Below are positions 44,804 to 53,434 of a DNA stretch of 63,181 bases, in pieces. The notes under the pieces were generated by a model, which was not told the DNA's origin, did no database searches, and saw only the letters and a list, made by a program, of their open reading frames with translations. The stretch comes from Chloroflexi bacterium AL-N1. Its GTDB lineage: Bacteria; Chloroflexota; Chloroflexia; Chloroflexales; Roseiflexaceae. The stretch lies in the NCBI GenBank assembly GCA_013122435.1, contig WYDT01000040.1:1-63181 (forward strand), read 5' to 3'. The position numbers were made by a program, and so were the translations under genes. How positions within the stretch are numbered: the stretch's first letter is position 1; each line of letters begins with the position of its first letter.

Positions 44804-45682
44804 CTACGCTTGCTGTGTCCGACCATTCAAAAGCTGTTCCAGAATCTCAGAGGTGATGGTCAGATTACCGATCTTCTGGGCGTTATCAGCGAAGGATCGG
44901 AACGCCAGTGCCATCACGAGCCGTGTATCGAGCGACTGGAATGGTACAAGCTGTGTGCGCGTCGCCTCTGCCTCGAACTCAGCCTGTTTTTGTGCATTCT
45001 CACCTTCCAAATCGACCAATTCTTGTCGCCGCTGCTCCAGATCAACCGCCGTTGAAAGCTCGTTCTGTTTGATCTGGCGCTCCTGTTCGACGGCCTCTGC
45101 ACGACGTGAGTAGATTGCCTGGTCAGCACGCTTCTGCAACGCTTCTCGGTATTCGGCTTCAAGGGCTTTCATCATCTCGGCTGTCGATTTGATCGAGGTA
45201 AAGAACAGGCTCACACACGCAATACCCATGGTGGTCAATGTTTGTTCGGCTTGTAATTGTGTGAGGATGGTGCGTTCAAGCGTCTCGGCACTCCGCAGCG
45301 CTTCCTCAAGCGAAAGCTGTTGCAATTCTTTACGCGCATAGGTCTGCACCACATTGATAATCCGCTGATCGAGTTTGGTTGGATCATCGGAAAGATAGTC
45401 GTGTGTCTGTGGATCAATCGTGAAGTTGAGCAGTTGAGCAATCGTCTCAGGAGCAGTGATACGATAAGTAATCTGACCCTGAAGAGTCACGGTCTGAAAG
45501 TCGTTGCTCTTCTCATTCAGCACAAACAGCGCATCAACCGTTGAAGTCGGGATCGAAACAATTGACGTGCTGGGCTTCCAGTACCAGAAGGTGCGCCCAA
45601 TCCCCTGACGAAAGATGTTGCCATTTCGATAGGCAAGAATATATTCGGTTGGTTCGGCTTTGAAATGACCAATCAGGGCCAT
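44804..45682 (-). CDS. SPFH/Band 7 domain protein
   Basis: ATG 45682 (MALIGHFKAEPTEYILAY) follows AAGGAG. The 292-residue protein has an SPFH domain at about residues 15-180 (VDALFVLNEKSNDFQTVTLQGQITYRITAP) and a long charged coiled coil at about 185-250 (EYREALQKRADQAIYSRRAEAVEQERQIKQNE), then a short helical end. No N-terminal membrane segment is evident, unlike flotillins, so it may be peripheral. Such proteins oligomerise at membranes. It is paired with the NAD-kinase-like gene. Confidence 0.87.
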   Translation of the reverse strand: MALIGHFKAEPTEYILAYRNGNIFRQGIGRTFWYWKPSTSIVSIPTSTVDALFVLNEKSNDFQTVTLQGQITYRITAPETIAQLLNFTIDPQTHDYLSDDPTKLDQRIINVVQTYARKELQQLSLEEALRSAETLERTILTQLQAEQTLTTMGIACVSLFFTSIKSTAEMMKALEAEYREALQKRADQAIYSRRAEAVEQERQIKQNELSTAVDLEQRRQELVDLEGENAQKQAEFEAEATRTQLVPFQSLDTRLVMALAFRSFADNAQKIGNLTITSEILEQLLNGRTQQA

Positions 45683-45870
45683 GATAATCTCCTTACGCAA
45701 AGATAGTGTCTTTTCAACACTATTTTAGTGTAAAGAAGACAAAAAGTCAAGCCCTACCATCGGACAGCGCGAATCTGTGCCCCAAAAGAACGAACTACGA
45801 CTAAGCTCACAGCGGATACACTCAGTCTGGCCAGGTGCGTCGTGTTCGTATCCAAACCAACGGATGTGTG

Positions 45871-46503
45871 CTAGGAAGGTGCATTCATCGATGAACTCGT
45901 AGGATATCGCAACCCGTCGACGAGCAGCGCAACCATGCGGCGCACGTAGTCGATTTGGTCATCGTGAGCAGACATACATAGGCTTCCAACTACTCTCAGT
46001 AGATCGTCTGGCTCAATATCGGTACGCACCTCACCCACGCTAGCCGCTGCGTCAAGTAATGCTTGGAGTGCGGGTCGGAATCGCTTATCGAAGTAGCCAG
46101 GCAAACTATTGTATGCGGGGTCTCCAGAATGCAATGCGTTTGCAAGTCCACGTTTGGTCGCGATGAAGTCTGCGAAGCGTTGCAACCAAAGCGCCAACGC
46201 CTCGACTGGTGCATGTTCCGCCGCCAGAACCGATGCAGCGTCAGCACAGGCATCGACTTGGTGACGGAAAACCGCCACGATCAGGTCCGAGCGTTGCGGA
46301 AAATGGCGATAGACCGTACCAACGCCGACGCCTGCCTTGGCGGCGATCTCTCGCACAGGTGCGTCTACTCCCGAAGTTACGAATACTGCCAAGGCCGCCT
46401 CCAACAATGCCTCTTTATTCCGTTGTGCGTCAACACGCACAGGCTTGGACTGAGGAACTTCGCGCTCAGTGTCGTTGTTTTCACCATCCTCAAGCTTACT
46501 CAT
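45871..46503 (-). CDS. TetR family regulator
   Basis: The 210-residue protein has the TetR helix-turn-helix NKEALLEAALAVFVTSGVDAPVREIAAKAGVGVGTVYRHFPQRSDLIVAVF and a C-terminal SBP-like ligand domain (SETI_13-type: GLANALHSGDPAYNSLPGYFDKRFRPAL). It is divergent from an SDR gene, and two copies of GGAACAACGYTCC lie in the shared promoter region. TetR proteins with this architecture usually repress the neighbouring oxidoreductase. The inducer is unknown. Confidence 0.92.
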   Translation of the reverse strand: MSKLEDGENNDTEREVPQSKPVRVDAQRNKEALLEAALAVFVTSGVDAPVREIAAKAGVGVGTVYRHFPQRSDLIVAVFRHQVDACADAASVLAAEHAPVEALALWLQRFADFIATKRGLANALHSGDPAYNSLPGYFDKRFRPALQALLDAAASVGEVRTDIEPDDLLRVVGSLCMSAHDDQIDYVRRMVALLVDGLRYPTSSSMNAPS

Positions 46504-46528
46504 TTTTAATCCTTATTCTATTACCTAC

Positions 46529-46584
46529 TTGACAAACGGAACAACGCTCCGTATAATGCAGACCATGACACGGAACGTTGTTCC
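46529..46584 (+). promoter_or_regulatory. Consensus promoter with two TetR operators
   Basis: TTGACA (46529-46534) and TATAAT (46552-46557) are 17 bases apart, a consensus promoter for the SDR gene. GGAACAACGCTCC (46538-46550) fills the spacer, and GGAACGTTGTTCC (46572-46584), which on the other strand reads GGAACAACGTTCC, lies just after the start point. The two copies differ by one base. The TetR gene at 45871 is the obvious regulator. Confidence 0.85.
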
Positions 46585-46644
46585 ATTTTACACGAAGTAC
46601 ATGCAGTTGACAACAGTCACGTATACTCCTAGGAGGTATGGATT

Positions 46645-47370
46645 ATGGAAGTACAAAACAAAGTTATTATTATTACCGGCGCTTCGATGGGCATCGGCAC
46701 AGCGACTGCTCGCGTCTTCGCCAAGGCTGGAGCGAAGCTGGTTCTCGCGGCAAGGTCTGCTGACAAACTGGAAGCGGTCGCCCATGGTCTGCCACCCCAG
46801 GCCGAAACGCTGATCGTTCCGACCGATATGACTGACCAAACTCAGGTGAGGGCTTTGATAGATCAAGCTTACGAACACTTTGGCCGGATTGACATCCTGA
46901 TTAATAATGCCGGTCAAGCTTTGGTTGGCTGGGTCGCCACGGTCAACCCTGATCACTATCGCCAGATTATCGAGCTGAACATGCTTGGGCCACTTCACGG
47001 GATTCAGGCGGTCGTACCGAAGATGAAAGAGCAGGGTGGCGGTGTCATCATCAACATCAGTTCCAGCGTAAGCAAAATGGCGATCCCCGGGATCAGCACA
47101 TATGCCTCCACAAAATATGCGCTGAACGGCCTGAGCCTGACGGCTCGCAATGAGCTGGCGGCAGATAACATTCGGGTCGTGCTGTTTCATCCAGGCCAGA
47201 CCGCGACCGATTTTGGCAAGAACGCCCTGATCGAAGAAAACATGGTCAACTGGCGTCCGGACGCCGCTAGTCCAATGCCTGCACCTGACTCAGCAGAAGC
47301 TGTGGCCTACAAAATTCTGGAAGCTGCTATCACCGAACCCGCCGAAATGGAGATGCCGATACAGGGTTAA
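46645..47370 (+). CDS. Short-chain dehydrogenase/reductase
   Basis: The 241-residue classical SDR has the nucleotide motif TGASMGIGTATARVF at about residues 11-25, NNAGQALVG, the catalytic serine in INISSSVSKM and YASTKYALNG with Tyr and Lys. Substrate unknown. AGGAGG precedes the ATG. It is first in a plus-strand unit controlled by the divergent TetR. The following gene begins with a segment that looks like the start of another SDR. Confidence 0.92.
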   Translation: MEVQNKVIIITGASMGIGTATARVFAKAGAKLVLAARSADKLEAVAHGLPPQAETLIVPTDMTDQTQVRALIDQAYEHFGRIDILINNAGQALVGWVATVNPDHYRQIIELNMLGPLHGIQAVVPKMKEQGGGVIINISSSVSKMAIPGISTYASTKYALNGLSLTARNELAADNIRVVLFHPGQTATDFGKNALIEENMVNWRPDAASPMPAPDSAEAVAYKILEAAITEPAEMEMPIQG

Positions 47371-47394
47371 GTCACCAAACTAATGGAGATAATT

Positions 47395-48426
47395 ATGCAG
47401 AATAAAACCGTTGCCCTGGTCATTGGGGCCAATAAAGGAACTAGTCTTCAAATTGTGCAGGACCACGCATTGATCGGTCAAGCCAAAAACATACCAGTCA
47501 GTGAGCCCACACCCGTCGTTTCAGTCAGTCCAGTGGTGGTGTCAGCTCCGGGGCGGCTTGTAGATCTACAAATGCGAATCTCCGCCCCGACGATCGGGCG
47601 CGACTTACCAATCATCCTTCTCTCACATGGCCATGGCAGGTCGAACCATCTCTCTTCGTTGAACGGCTACGGCCCACTGACCAATTTCTGGGCAGCACAC
47701 GGCTTCGTCGTGATCCAGCCTACCCATTTGAGCTCAAAGACGCTAAACTTCGACCCAAAGACTCCCGGTGCACCCTTATTCTGGCGGTCCCGCGTTGAGG
47801 ATATGAAACGCATCCTCGATCAGCTTGACATCATCGAGGCGTCTGTTCCGGAAATCAACGGACGCCTCGACCGAAACCAGATCGCGGTCGTTGGGCATTC
47901 AATGGGTGGGCATACAGCGAGCATGTTGCTGGGTGCACAGCTGACCGATCCTGAAGACGACACACTCGTAGATATGGCCGAACCCCGGATCAAAGCAGGT
48001 GTCCTGCTTTCCGCGCCCGGCAATGGCGGTGCTGATCTCAGCGCGTTCGCGGCTGAACATTACTCCTTCTTCCGGGAACCTAGCTTTGCCGAGATGACAA
48101 CCCCAACCCTCGTAGTCGCGGGCGATCAGGACATCGCCTCCCATCTAACGGTTCGCGGTGCGGACTGGTTCACCGATCCGTACGTACTGAGTGAAGGCTC
48201 CAAATGCTTGCTTACGATATTTGGCGGAAAACACCTGCTCGGCGGCGTTTCTGGATACGATGCAGCTGAGACGACAGATGAGAGTCCCGAACGAGTGGCT
48301 GTGATCCAGAGACTTACCTGGGCATACCTCCGCAGCACACTCTACCCCAAGGACCAGGCCTGGCCACAAGCCGTTGCCGCGTTATCAGCAAGCGCCGAGC
48401 CGCTGGGCCAGGTTGAATGTAAATAA
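47395..48426 (+). CDS. Alpha/beta hydrolase with an SDR-like N-terminal scrap
   Basis: ATG 47395 (MQNKTVALVIGANKGTSLQI) has GGAG upstream. Its first 20 or so residues read like an SDR N-terminus (VALVTGANKGIG). From about residue 40 the protein becomes a chlorophyllase/PAF-acetylhydrolase-like alpha/beta hydrolase: LPIILLSHGHGRSNHLSSLN (oxyanion region), VVGHSMGGHTASMLLG with the nucleophile Ser, PTLVVAGDQDIAS with the acid and KHLLGGVSGY with the His. A deletion joining an SDR start to a hydrolase gene would explain this. The hydrolase part seems complete. Confidence 0.85.
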   Translation: MQNKTVALVIGANKGTSLQIVQDHALIGQAKNIPVSEPTPVVSVSPVVVSAPGRLVDLQMRISAPTIGRDLPIILLSHGHGRSNHLSSLNGYGPLTNFWAAHGFVVIQPTHLSSKTLNFDPKTPGAPLFWRSRVEDMKRILDQLDIIEASVPEINGRLDRNQIAVVGHSMGGHTASMLLGAQLTDPEDDTLVDMAEPRIKAGVLLSAPGNGGADLSAFAAEHYSFFREPSFAEMTTPTLVVAGDQDIASHLTVRGADWFTDPYVLSEGSKCLLTIFGGKHLLGGVSGYDAAETTDESPERVAVIQRLTWAYLRSTLYPKDQAWPQAVAALSASAEPLGQVECK

Positions 48427-48503
48427 GTAATGACAGAAAAAGAATGTATTCTGGTCCAGCCGAATCAATATGGATGGCGTCATATAAAGGTGGCCAGATC
48501 TAC

Positions 48504-49916
48504 TCAATATGGCCAGGTACGTGGCAGCGGGCGCTCGATCTCAATGAGGCGTTGCAGCAACAAGCGACGCTGTTCAGCCAGCACATCCCGATAGGTAGTG
48601 TCGTTTGCCACATCGACATACTCACCGGGGTCGTGCTGGAGGTCCCACAGTTTTTCGTGGCCACCAGCATGAATGAGATAGCGATAGCGTGGTGTGCGGA
48701 AAGCTTTCCACCCGGTGTACTCCATCAGCGCTGCACCACGCCCAACCCATGCTTCATTGGTCAGCGCTTGTGCGAAGCTTTGTCCCTGAAGCCGTGGTGG
48801 TATTTGCATCCCAACACACTCAAGGAGCGTTGGCACCACATCAACCGCCTCAACGATCTGTGTTATGGTGCGACCCGGCGCAACAACGCCCGCAGGCCAA
48901 CGCACGATCAACGGCACCCGGCTCACTGCATCATCGCCGGGGTAGCCCTTGCCATACCTGAGATGGTCGCCCAACCACTCGCCATGATCAGAGAGGAAGA
49001 ACACTATGGTATTTTCGGTCAGTTCCAACTGATCGAGGTGCGCCAGAATCCGCCCGACATACGCATCAACTTCGCTGATCATCGCGTAGTAGCCATGGCG
49101 TGCTGCGCGCAGGTTGTCCTCAGAGCAGTTGGCAGCGACACGGTTGGGTTCAAGTTCTGCGGGATAGGGTGGCAATGTAAGCGTCGTCGGATCATAGAGA
49201 TCGAGGTAGCGTTGGGGGACCACCCAAGGCGCGTGTGGCGCAAAAAAGCTCGCAATGCAGAGAAATGGTTCACGTTGCTGGTGGCGTGAGAGAAACGCCA
49301 GCGTCTGTTCGGCCACAAAAGCGCTGTGCGTATAGCGCTCATCACCGGGGAAAGGCTGTGGTGGCCCAAAATCAAAGCGCGGCTCTTCCGATAGATGATT
49401 GACCATGTCCTGGATGCCCATCGTGGTGTACCAGGTGTAGGTGGCGGGTGGCAGTCCAACACTCAGGTGGTCAAGTTGCTCAGGCGCCACGCGACGTACC
49501 CACGCACGATAGGCATCCTCGTACACACCCGGTTCGTCGGACACTTCGAGCGTATCGAAACCATAGCTTGGATGCGGTGTACGATGATCGCGGTTTGCAT
49601 GCGGCAAAAAGTGCAGTTTTCCAATATGAGCTGTTGTATACCCTACCGTATGCAATAGCTGTGGAAGCGTCATAAACCCTTCGGGGACCGGCACACCCAT
49701 TTCGGTGATGCCGAGCGTTGTCGGATACAAGCCAGTGAGCAAACTCACACGACTCGGCATACAGAGCGGATGCTGCACAAAGTAATGGTTAAAATGAATG
49801 CCCTGAGCAGCCAACTGATCGAGGTGTGGCGTTTGAATATCGGGATTACCACTCACTCCCAGCGCATCCCAACGGTGCTGGTCGGTGTACAGAATGAGGA
49901 TGTTTGGTCGCTGCAT
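48504..49916 (-). CDS. Sulfatase (Cys-type, formylglycine-dependent)
   Basis: The 470-residue protein begins RPNILILYTDQHRWDALG with the metal-binding Asp, and has the maturation motif CMPSRVSLLTG with Cys52 to be converted to formylglycine. VFFLSDHGEWLGDH supplies further metal ligands and HIGKLHF the conserved Lys/His. There is no signal peptide, so it probably acts in the cytoplasm. Substrates could be choline-, aryl- or carbohydrate sulfates. It lies next to polysaccharide-degrading genes but is separated by about 95 bases from the GH5 gene. Confidence 0.93.
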   Translation of the reverse strand: MQRPNILILYTDQHRWDALGVSGNPDIQTPHLDQLAAQGIHFNHYFVQHPLCMPSRVSLLTGLYPTTLGITEMGVPVPEGFMTLPQLLHTVGYTTAHIGKLHFLPHANRDHRTPHPSYGFDTLEVSDEPGVYEDAYRAWVRRVAPEQLDHLSVGLPPATYTWYTTMGIQDMVNHLSEEPRFDFGPPQPFPGDERYTHSAFVAEQTLAFLSRHQQREPFLCIASFFAPHAPWVVPQRYLDLYDPTTLTLPPYPAELEPNRVAANCSEDNLRAARHGYYAMISEVDAYVGRILAHLDQLELTENTIVFFLSDHGEWLGDHLRYGKGYPGDDAVSRVPLIVRWPAGVVAPGRTITQIVEAVDVVPTLLECVGMQIPPRLQGQSFAQALTNEAWVGRGAALMEYTGWKAFRTPRYRYLIHAGGHEKLWDLQHDPGEYVDVANDTTYRDVLAEQRRLLLQRLIEIERPLPRTWPY

Positions 49917-50011
49917 CTTCTTGGCTCAATAATACAAACAACTAAGGTGGATTGACGGAAAGTACTCCATCAATCCACTCCTGTCAAGTAGCATACTCGC
50001 GGAAGGCTATA

Positions 50012-51796
50012 TTACGGCTCGACACCCCAGACCAGAGCACCATTACGATACAAGGTTATCCTATCCCAGTCAGCAAAATCGTTCTTTGTACCATCGTATG
50101 AGTAATCGTTTGTCTCATTATAGCTCGACCAATCCTGTCGGTTCACACGGTGATGAATTTCGTAGCCACTACCCTGAGCAGGAATGTTGCCTGCCCCGCT
50201 GCTAAAGCTAATCTCCAGATAATGGTCTGCGCCTTCAACAGGTGACGTGAGTTTGATCACACCTCCGGTGATATTAGCACAATCAACACGTGACCAGAAA
50301 CAGGTATATACCTGTGCCTTGTTGCCGTCAGCAGTATACCAGTAACGAATTGTAAGTTCATCTAATGGCACGCTGTTATTACCAGTATTCACAATATTGA
50401 AATAGGGCGTAATTTCTCCATCGTTCTGATTAGCCAGTGCATTACGGTATTGCACTTTGAGCGCCGTTCCGGGTACCGCAGTTGGAGGAGGAGTTGGCGT
50501 GGTTGGTGGCACGGTAGCCGTCGGTGGGGCTGGCGTTGATGTGGGAGCACCAGCGTTCTTCTGCTTCATTTGTTGCGCTGCGTTGGCCAGTAGTGTCGCT
50601 GTATCGCTGGGATAGTAAACGGTAAAGCCATCATAATCGGGATATAACCCGCCGCCATCCTGAATACCAGACAGAATCCAGAACATCCAACCGGCACCAT
50701 CCTGCTGATAGACTGTGTCGATCCAGGTCTGATAGATGTCATCGCGAGTGGATTTATTGTGAATACCAAACTCCTCTAATATGGTAGGCTTGCCAATGGC
50801 TTTTGCCGCATCGATATGATCTTCAATCCACTGCGTGCCCCAGGCTGACGTTTTCCCCCAATGATCCGGGTAGAGATGGTAGGTACCAAAATCGATATTC
50901 GGGAGACTCAGTAATGCTTCGTGATCAACACCCTCACCGCCGTTGTAGGTCCAGTCGGATTCACCGCTGCGGTTGAAAAAGCCCTCATCACCGACGGCAA
51001 CCATATGGTTCGGAGCAAGCTGTTTGATATACGTCGACATTTCATCTGCCCAGTCGGTCAACGTTTCCGTCGTGCAGTTCCCCGAGACTGGTTTGTTCCC
51101 ACCATTACCACAACGAGGCTCGTTGGCCAGTTCCCATGCGAAGATGGTCGGGTCGTCGCGGTAGCGCACACCCGTGATGGAGTTGGTGCGATTGATGAGG
51201 TGCTTGGCCCAGTCTTTGTACGCCTGTTTGACTCGCGCATCCGTATAGAATTGATCATGATACGTGAGATCGTACCAGGTAACGTACTGATCCATACCTC
51301 CAAATTCTTTCCAATTATTCGTCAATACAATCGTCAGGCGTAGACCTAATTCGTCGGCTTTGGCTAATACATAATCAAGGCGTTCCAAACCATCAGGACC
51401 ATCATTGTAGGCTGGTTTTCCAGTGGCCGGATCCCAGTACTGGAAGTAGACATTGTCCTTATGGCCAGGGCCATCGACATTGGGGATACTACCATCAAGT
51501 GAGCCACGGTCGATAAAACCCCAGAGGCGTATGACGCGCAGATCCATTGCTGCGGCATCCTCCAGTACATCGTCGACCATCGCGTTTGATTTGAAGGTGA
51601 GGTAGTAATTGTTGGTGCCACCAAAATAGTAGGGCGCACCATTAAGCGTAAACTGGTTTCCTGTGCGTTCCACAAAGCCATCAACAGCGTGGGCAGGTGT
51701 AATGAGCGCACCTCCTCCGATAAACAATCCCAGCACCAGCGCCAGCGTGACGACATACGTTGTCCAGCGAATGTTCCGCATCGAACGAATAAGCAT
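50012..51796 (-). CDS. Secreted GH5 mannanase-like enzyme with C-terminal CBM3
   Basis: ATG 51796 follows AAGGAG by six bases and starts a signal peptide ending TPAHA (residue 37). Residues 38-415 form a GH5 barrel like GH5_7 endo-beta-mannanases: NYYLTFKS and VIRLWGFIDRGS, acid/base Glu226 in WELANEPRC and nucleophile Glu342 in ILEEFG. A Pro/Thr linker (about 425-455) leads to a CBM3 cellulose-binding module (VQYRNALANQNDGEITPYFNIVNTG to the end). Secreted breakdown of mannan or glucomannan bound to cellulose is likely. The LacI gene and GH130 remnant upstream fit a mannan locus. Confidence 0.93.
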   Translation of the reverse strand: MLIRSMRNIRWTTYVVTLALVLGLFIGGGALITPAHAVDGFVERTGNQFTLNGAPYYFGGTNNYYLTFKSNAMVDDVLEDAAAMDLRVIRLWGFIDRGSLDGSIPNVDGPGHKDNVYFQYWDPATGKPAYNDGPDGLERLDYVLAKADELGLRLTIVLTNNWKEFGGMDQYVTWYDLTYHDQFYTDARVKQAYKDWAKHLINRTNSITGVRYRDDPTIFAWELANEPRCGNGGNKPVSGNCTTETLTDWADEMSTYIKQLAPNHMVAVGDEGFFNRSGESDWTYNGGEGVDHEALLSLPNIDFGTYHLYPDHWGKTSAWGTQWIEDHIDAAKAIGKPTILEEFGIHNKSTRDDIYQTWIDTVYQQDGAGWMFWILSGIQDGGGLYPDYDGFTVYYPSDTATLLANAAQQMKQKNAGAPTSTPAPPTATVPPTTPTPPPTAVPGTALKVQYRNALANQNDGEITPYFNIVNTGNNSVPLDELTIRYWYTADGNKAQVYTCFWSRVDCANITGGVIKLTSPVEGADHYLEISFSSGAGNIPAQGSGYEIHHRVNRQDWSSYNETNDYSYDGTKNDFADWDRITLYRNGALVWGVEP

Positions 51797-51871
51797 AGTA
51801 AACTCCTTCATAAAGATATACAAGGTTTCTGAGATCCTATGAAGAACACGTCACAAGTGGTGCGGCATAGG

Positions 51872-52098
51872 CTATCCTTTCACTCCGGTAAGGTCGGAAT
51901 GCTCCTTGACGAAGGCGATGATCTCATCAACCTGACCAAATGCCAGTGCGGTAACTGTATCTGCTGCACCATAGTAAATAGCAATCCGTCCACTGGGCGC
52001 ATCAGTGAGTGCACTACTATGATCGTTGATGTGTGTAGTAACGAGTTTGTAGCCGGTGTAGCAACTGTCATACGAAAGTCCTCAATCTATGGAGTCCT
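51872..52098 (-). pseudogene. GH130 mannoside phosphorylase/hydrolase, C-terminal remnant
   Basis: Directly after the LacI stop there is an open stretch without a start codon, reading LSYDSCYTGYKLVTTHINDHS then SGRIAIYYGAADTVTALAFGQVDEIIAF and ending in a TAG at 51872-51874. IYYGAADT followed by a helix is the typical end of GH130 enzymes, which act on beta-mannosides. Roughly the last 60 residues of a protein usually above 300 residues remain, so most of the gene was deleted. It lies between the regulator and the mannanase. Confidence 0.72.
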
Positions 52099-52100
52099 GC

Positions 52101-53132
52101 TTAACTCCGTATTATTTGCACCGATTGTCGTTCGATCAGCGTTGGTTGCAGGATCGTTGAGGTACAGCCTGCATTGAGAAATTCAACGCGATTAGACAGG
52201 AGTTGTACCGCCAATCTGCCCATGCTGGCTTTATCAACATGCATGGTGGTTAGCGCTGGTGTCACATGTGCTGCGGAGTCGATATTATCAAAACCAATAA
52301 TGGAGAGATTATCTGGTAAAGTACGCCCCACTGCGCGAGCCGCTTGCATTGCGCCAAGCGCAACTTTATCGTTGGTACAAAAGAGGGCCGTTATCTCAGG
52401 GTAGCGTTGCAATAGTTCAGCAGTTGACTCGGCAGCTTCCTCAAGGGTCAGGTGACTATCAGCGAAGTAGTGCTCTAAAATGTCATGGTCATTTAAGGCT
52501 TCCACATAACCACGTCGTCGTTCATCGATACTGGGATAAAACGAAGGAAAACTGCCTACCAGCCCAATAGAGCAATGGCCATGTTGGACGAGATACATCA
52601 CTGCTGCATACGCCCCACGGAAGTTATCGGTAACGACACTATCGTATCGATAACCACTGGCATAAGCGTCAACCAGAACGACTGGCGTATTATGTTGTTC
52701 GAGTAACTGTTCAATCGTTTGATCGACAAACGCACCAACCAGTAACACGCCCTCCAGTTGATCTTCTAGCAACATACGGGGGATTTCGAGCAGATGATTC
52801 TCCAGATCGACCGGGACAGAGGCATAGAGCAGATTGACCTGTATTTTGCGACACATGCTTTCTATGCCCGCTAGCACAGGCGCATAAAACGGATTCTCTT
52901 GGGGCAAATCATCAGGCCGTGTTTTCGTAATCACACCGATTTGTTTAAGCCCATAATCTCCCGTTATGTCGACTTGAGCGCGCTTGCGATACCCGAGCGT
53001 ACGCGCAGCTTCCAGGACCCGCTGACGTGTCGCATCGTTGATGCCAGGTTTGTCACGCAGGACAAGCGACACAGTGGCGAGCGAAACTCCGGTTTCTTTG
53101 GCAATATCTTCCAAGGTGACACGGCGACTCAT
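52101..53132 (-). CDS. LacI family transcriptional regulator
   Basis: The 343-residue protein has the LacI helix-turn-helix and hinge at the N-terminus (VTLEDIAKETGVSLATVSLVLRDKPGINDATRQRVLEAARTLGYR) and a periplasmic-binding-protein-like sugar domain with GVLLVGAFVDQTIEQLLEQ and DNLSIIGFDNIDSAAHVTPALTTMHVDKASMG. It probably senses a mannan-derived sugar and controls the downstream GH130 remnant and GH5 genes, and itself. Two related near-palindromes lie upstream. Confidence 0.93.
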   Translation of the reverse strand: MSRRVTLEDIAKETGVSLATVSLVLRDKPGINDATRQRVLEAARTLGYRKRAQVDITGDYGLKQIGVITKTRPDDLPQENPFYAPVLAGIESMCRKIQVNLLYASVPVDLENHLLEIPRMLLEDQLEGVLLVGAFVDQTIEQLLEQHNTPVVLVDAYASGYRYDSVVTDNFRGAYAAVMYLVQHGHCSIGLVGSFPSFYPSIDERRRGYVEALNDHDILEHYFADSHLTLEEAAESTAELLQRYPEITALFCTNDKVALGAMQAARAVGRTLPDNLSIIGFDNIDSAAHVTPALTTMHVDKASMGRLAVQLLSNRVEFLNAGCTSTILQPTLIERQSVQIIRS

Positions 53133-53169
53133 ACAATGGCTTCCTTATAATCAAAATGAATTCAAAGTT

Positions 53170-53188
53170 TTATTAAAATTTTTAGTAA
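53170..53188. promoter_or_regulatory. Candidate LacI operator, copy 1
   Basis: TTATTAAAATTTTTAGTAA lies about 38 bases upstream of the LacI start codon. Its reverse complement matches copy 2 at 15 of 19 positions, and both contain a TAAAA-TTTTA palindrome. The DNA is AT-rich, so chance similarity is possible. Confidence 0.45.
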
Positions 53189-53325
53189 ATTAATTGATAT
53201 GATTATAGTTTATGGAGGTGGCCTTTGTCAATACACATGAATAATTACTATTTATTTTATAGTCTACTGGTAGAATACAAACGTAGAATTTCAATCCTTC
53301 GATACAGGCTTTTGTTATTCAAATA

Positions 53326-53344
53326 TTTATAAAAATTTTAGCAA
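53326..53344. promoter_or_regulatory. Candidate LacI operator, copy 2
   Basis: TTTATAAAAATTTTAGCAA has the same TAAAAATTTTA core as copy 1 and sits about 155 bases away in the same intergenic region (53133-53434), which otherwise holds no gene. LacI proteins often bind two sites and loop the DNA between them. Confidence 0.4.
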
Positions 53345-53369
53345 CAATATAAACAATGTGAGCAGGAGA

Positions 53370-53394
53370 CCTGCGGATCGTGTTGATCCGCAGG
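53370..53394 (-). terminator. Strong hairpin after the GH13 gene
   Basis: CCTGCGGATC (53370-53379) pairs perfectly over ten bases with GATCCGCAGG (53385-53394), loop GTGTT. It is about 40 bases beyond the stop of the minus-strand GH13 gene. There is no clear T-run on the minus strand, so it may be a factor-dependent terminator or an mRNA end stabiliser. Confidence 0.55.
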
Positions 53395-53434
53395 GGAGTT
53401 AGCCTGACCATGGAGAAACAAGAAGCGATGAGTC

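Noticed and set aside
51839..52177. Plus-strand frame between the GH5 and LacI genes
   Set aside because: The opposite strand reads as a GH130 C-terminus, which explains the open frame better.
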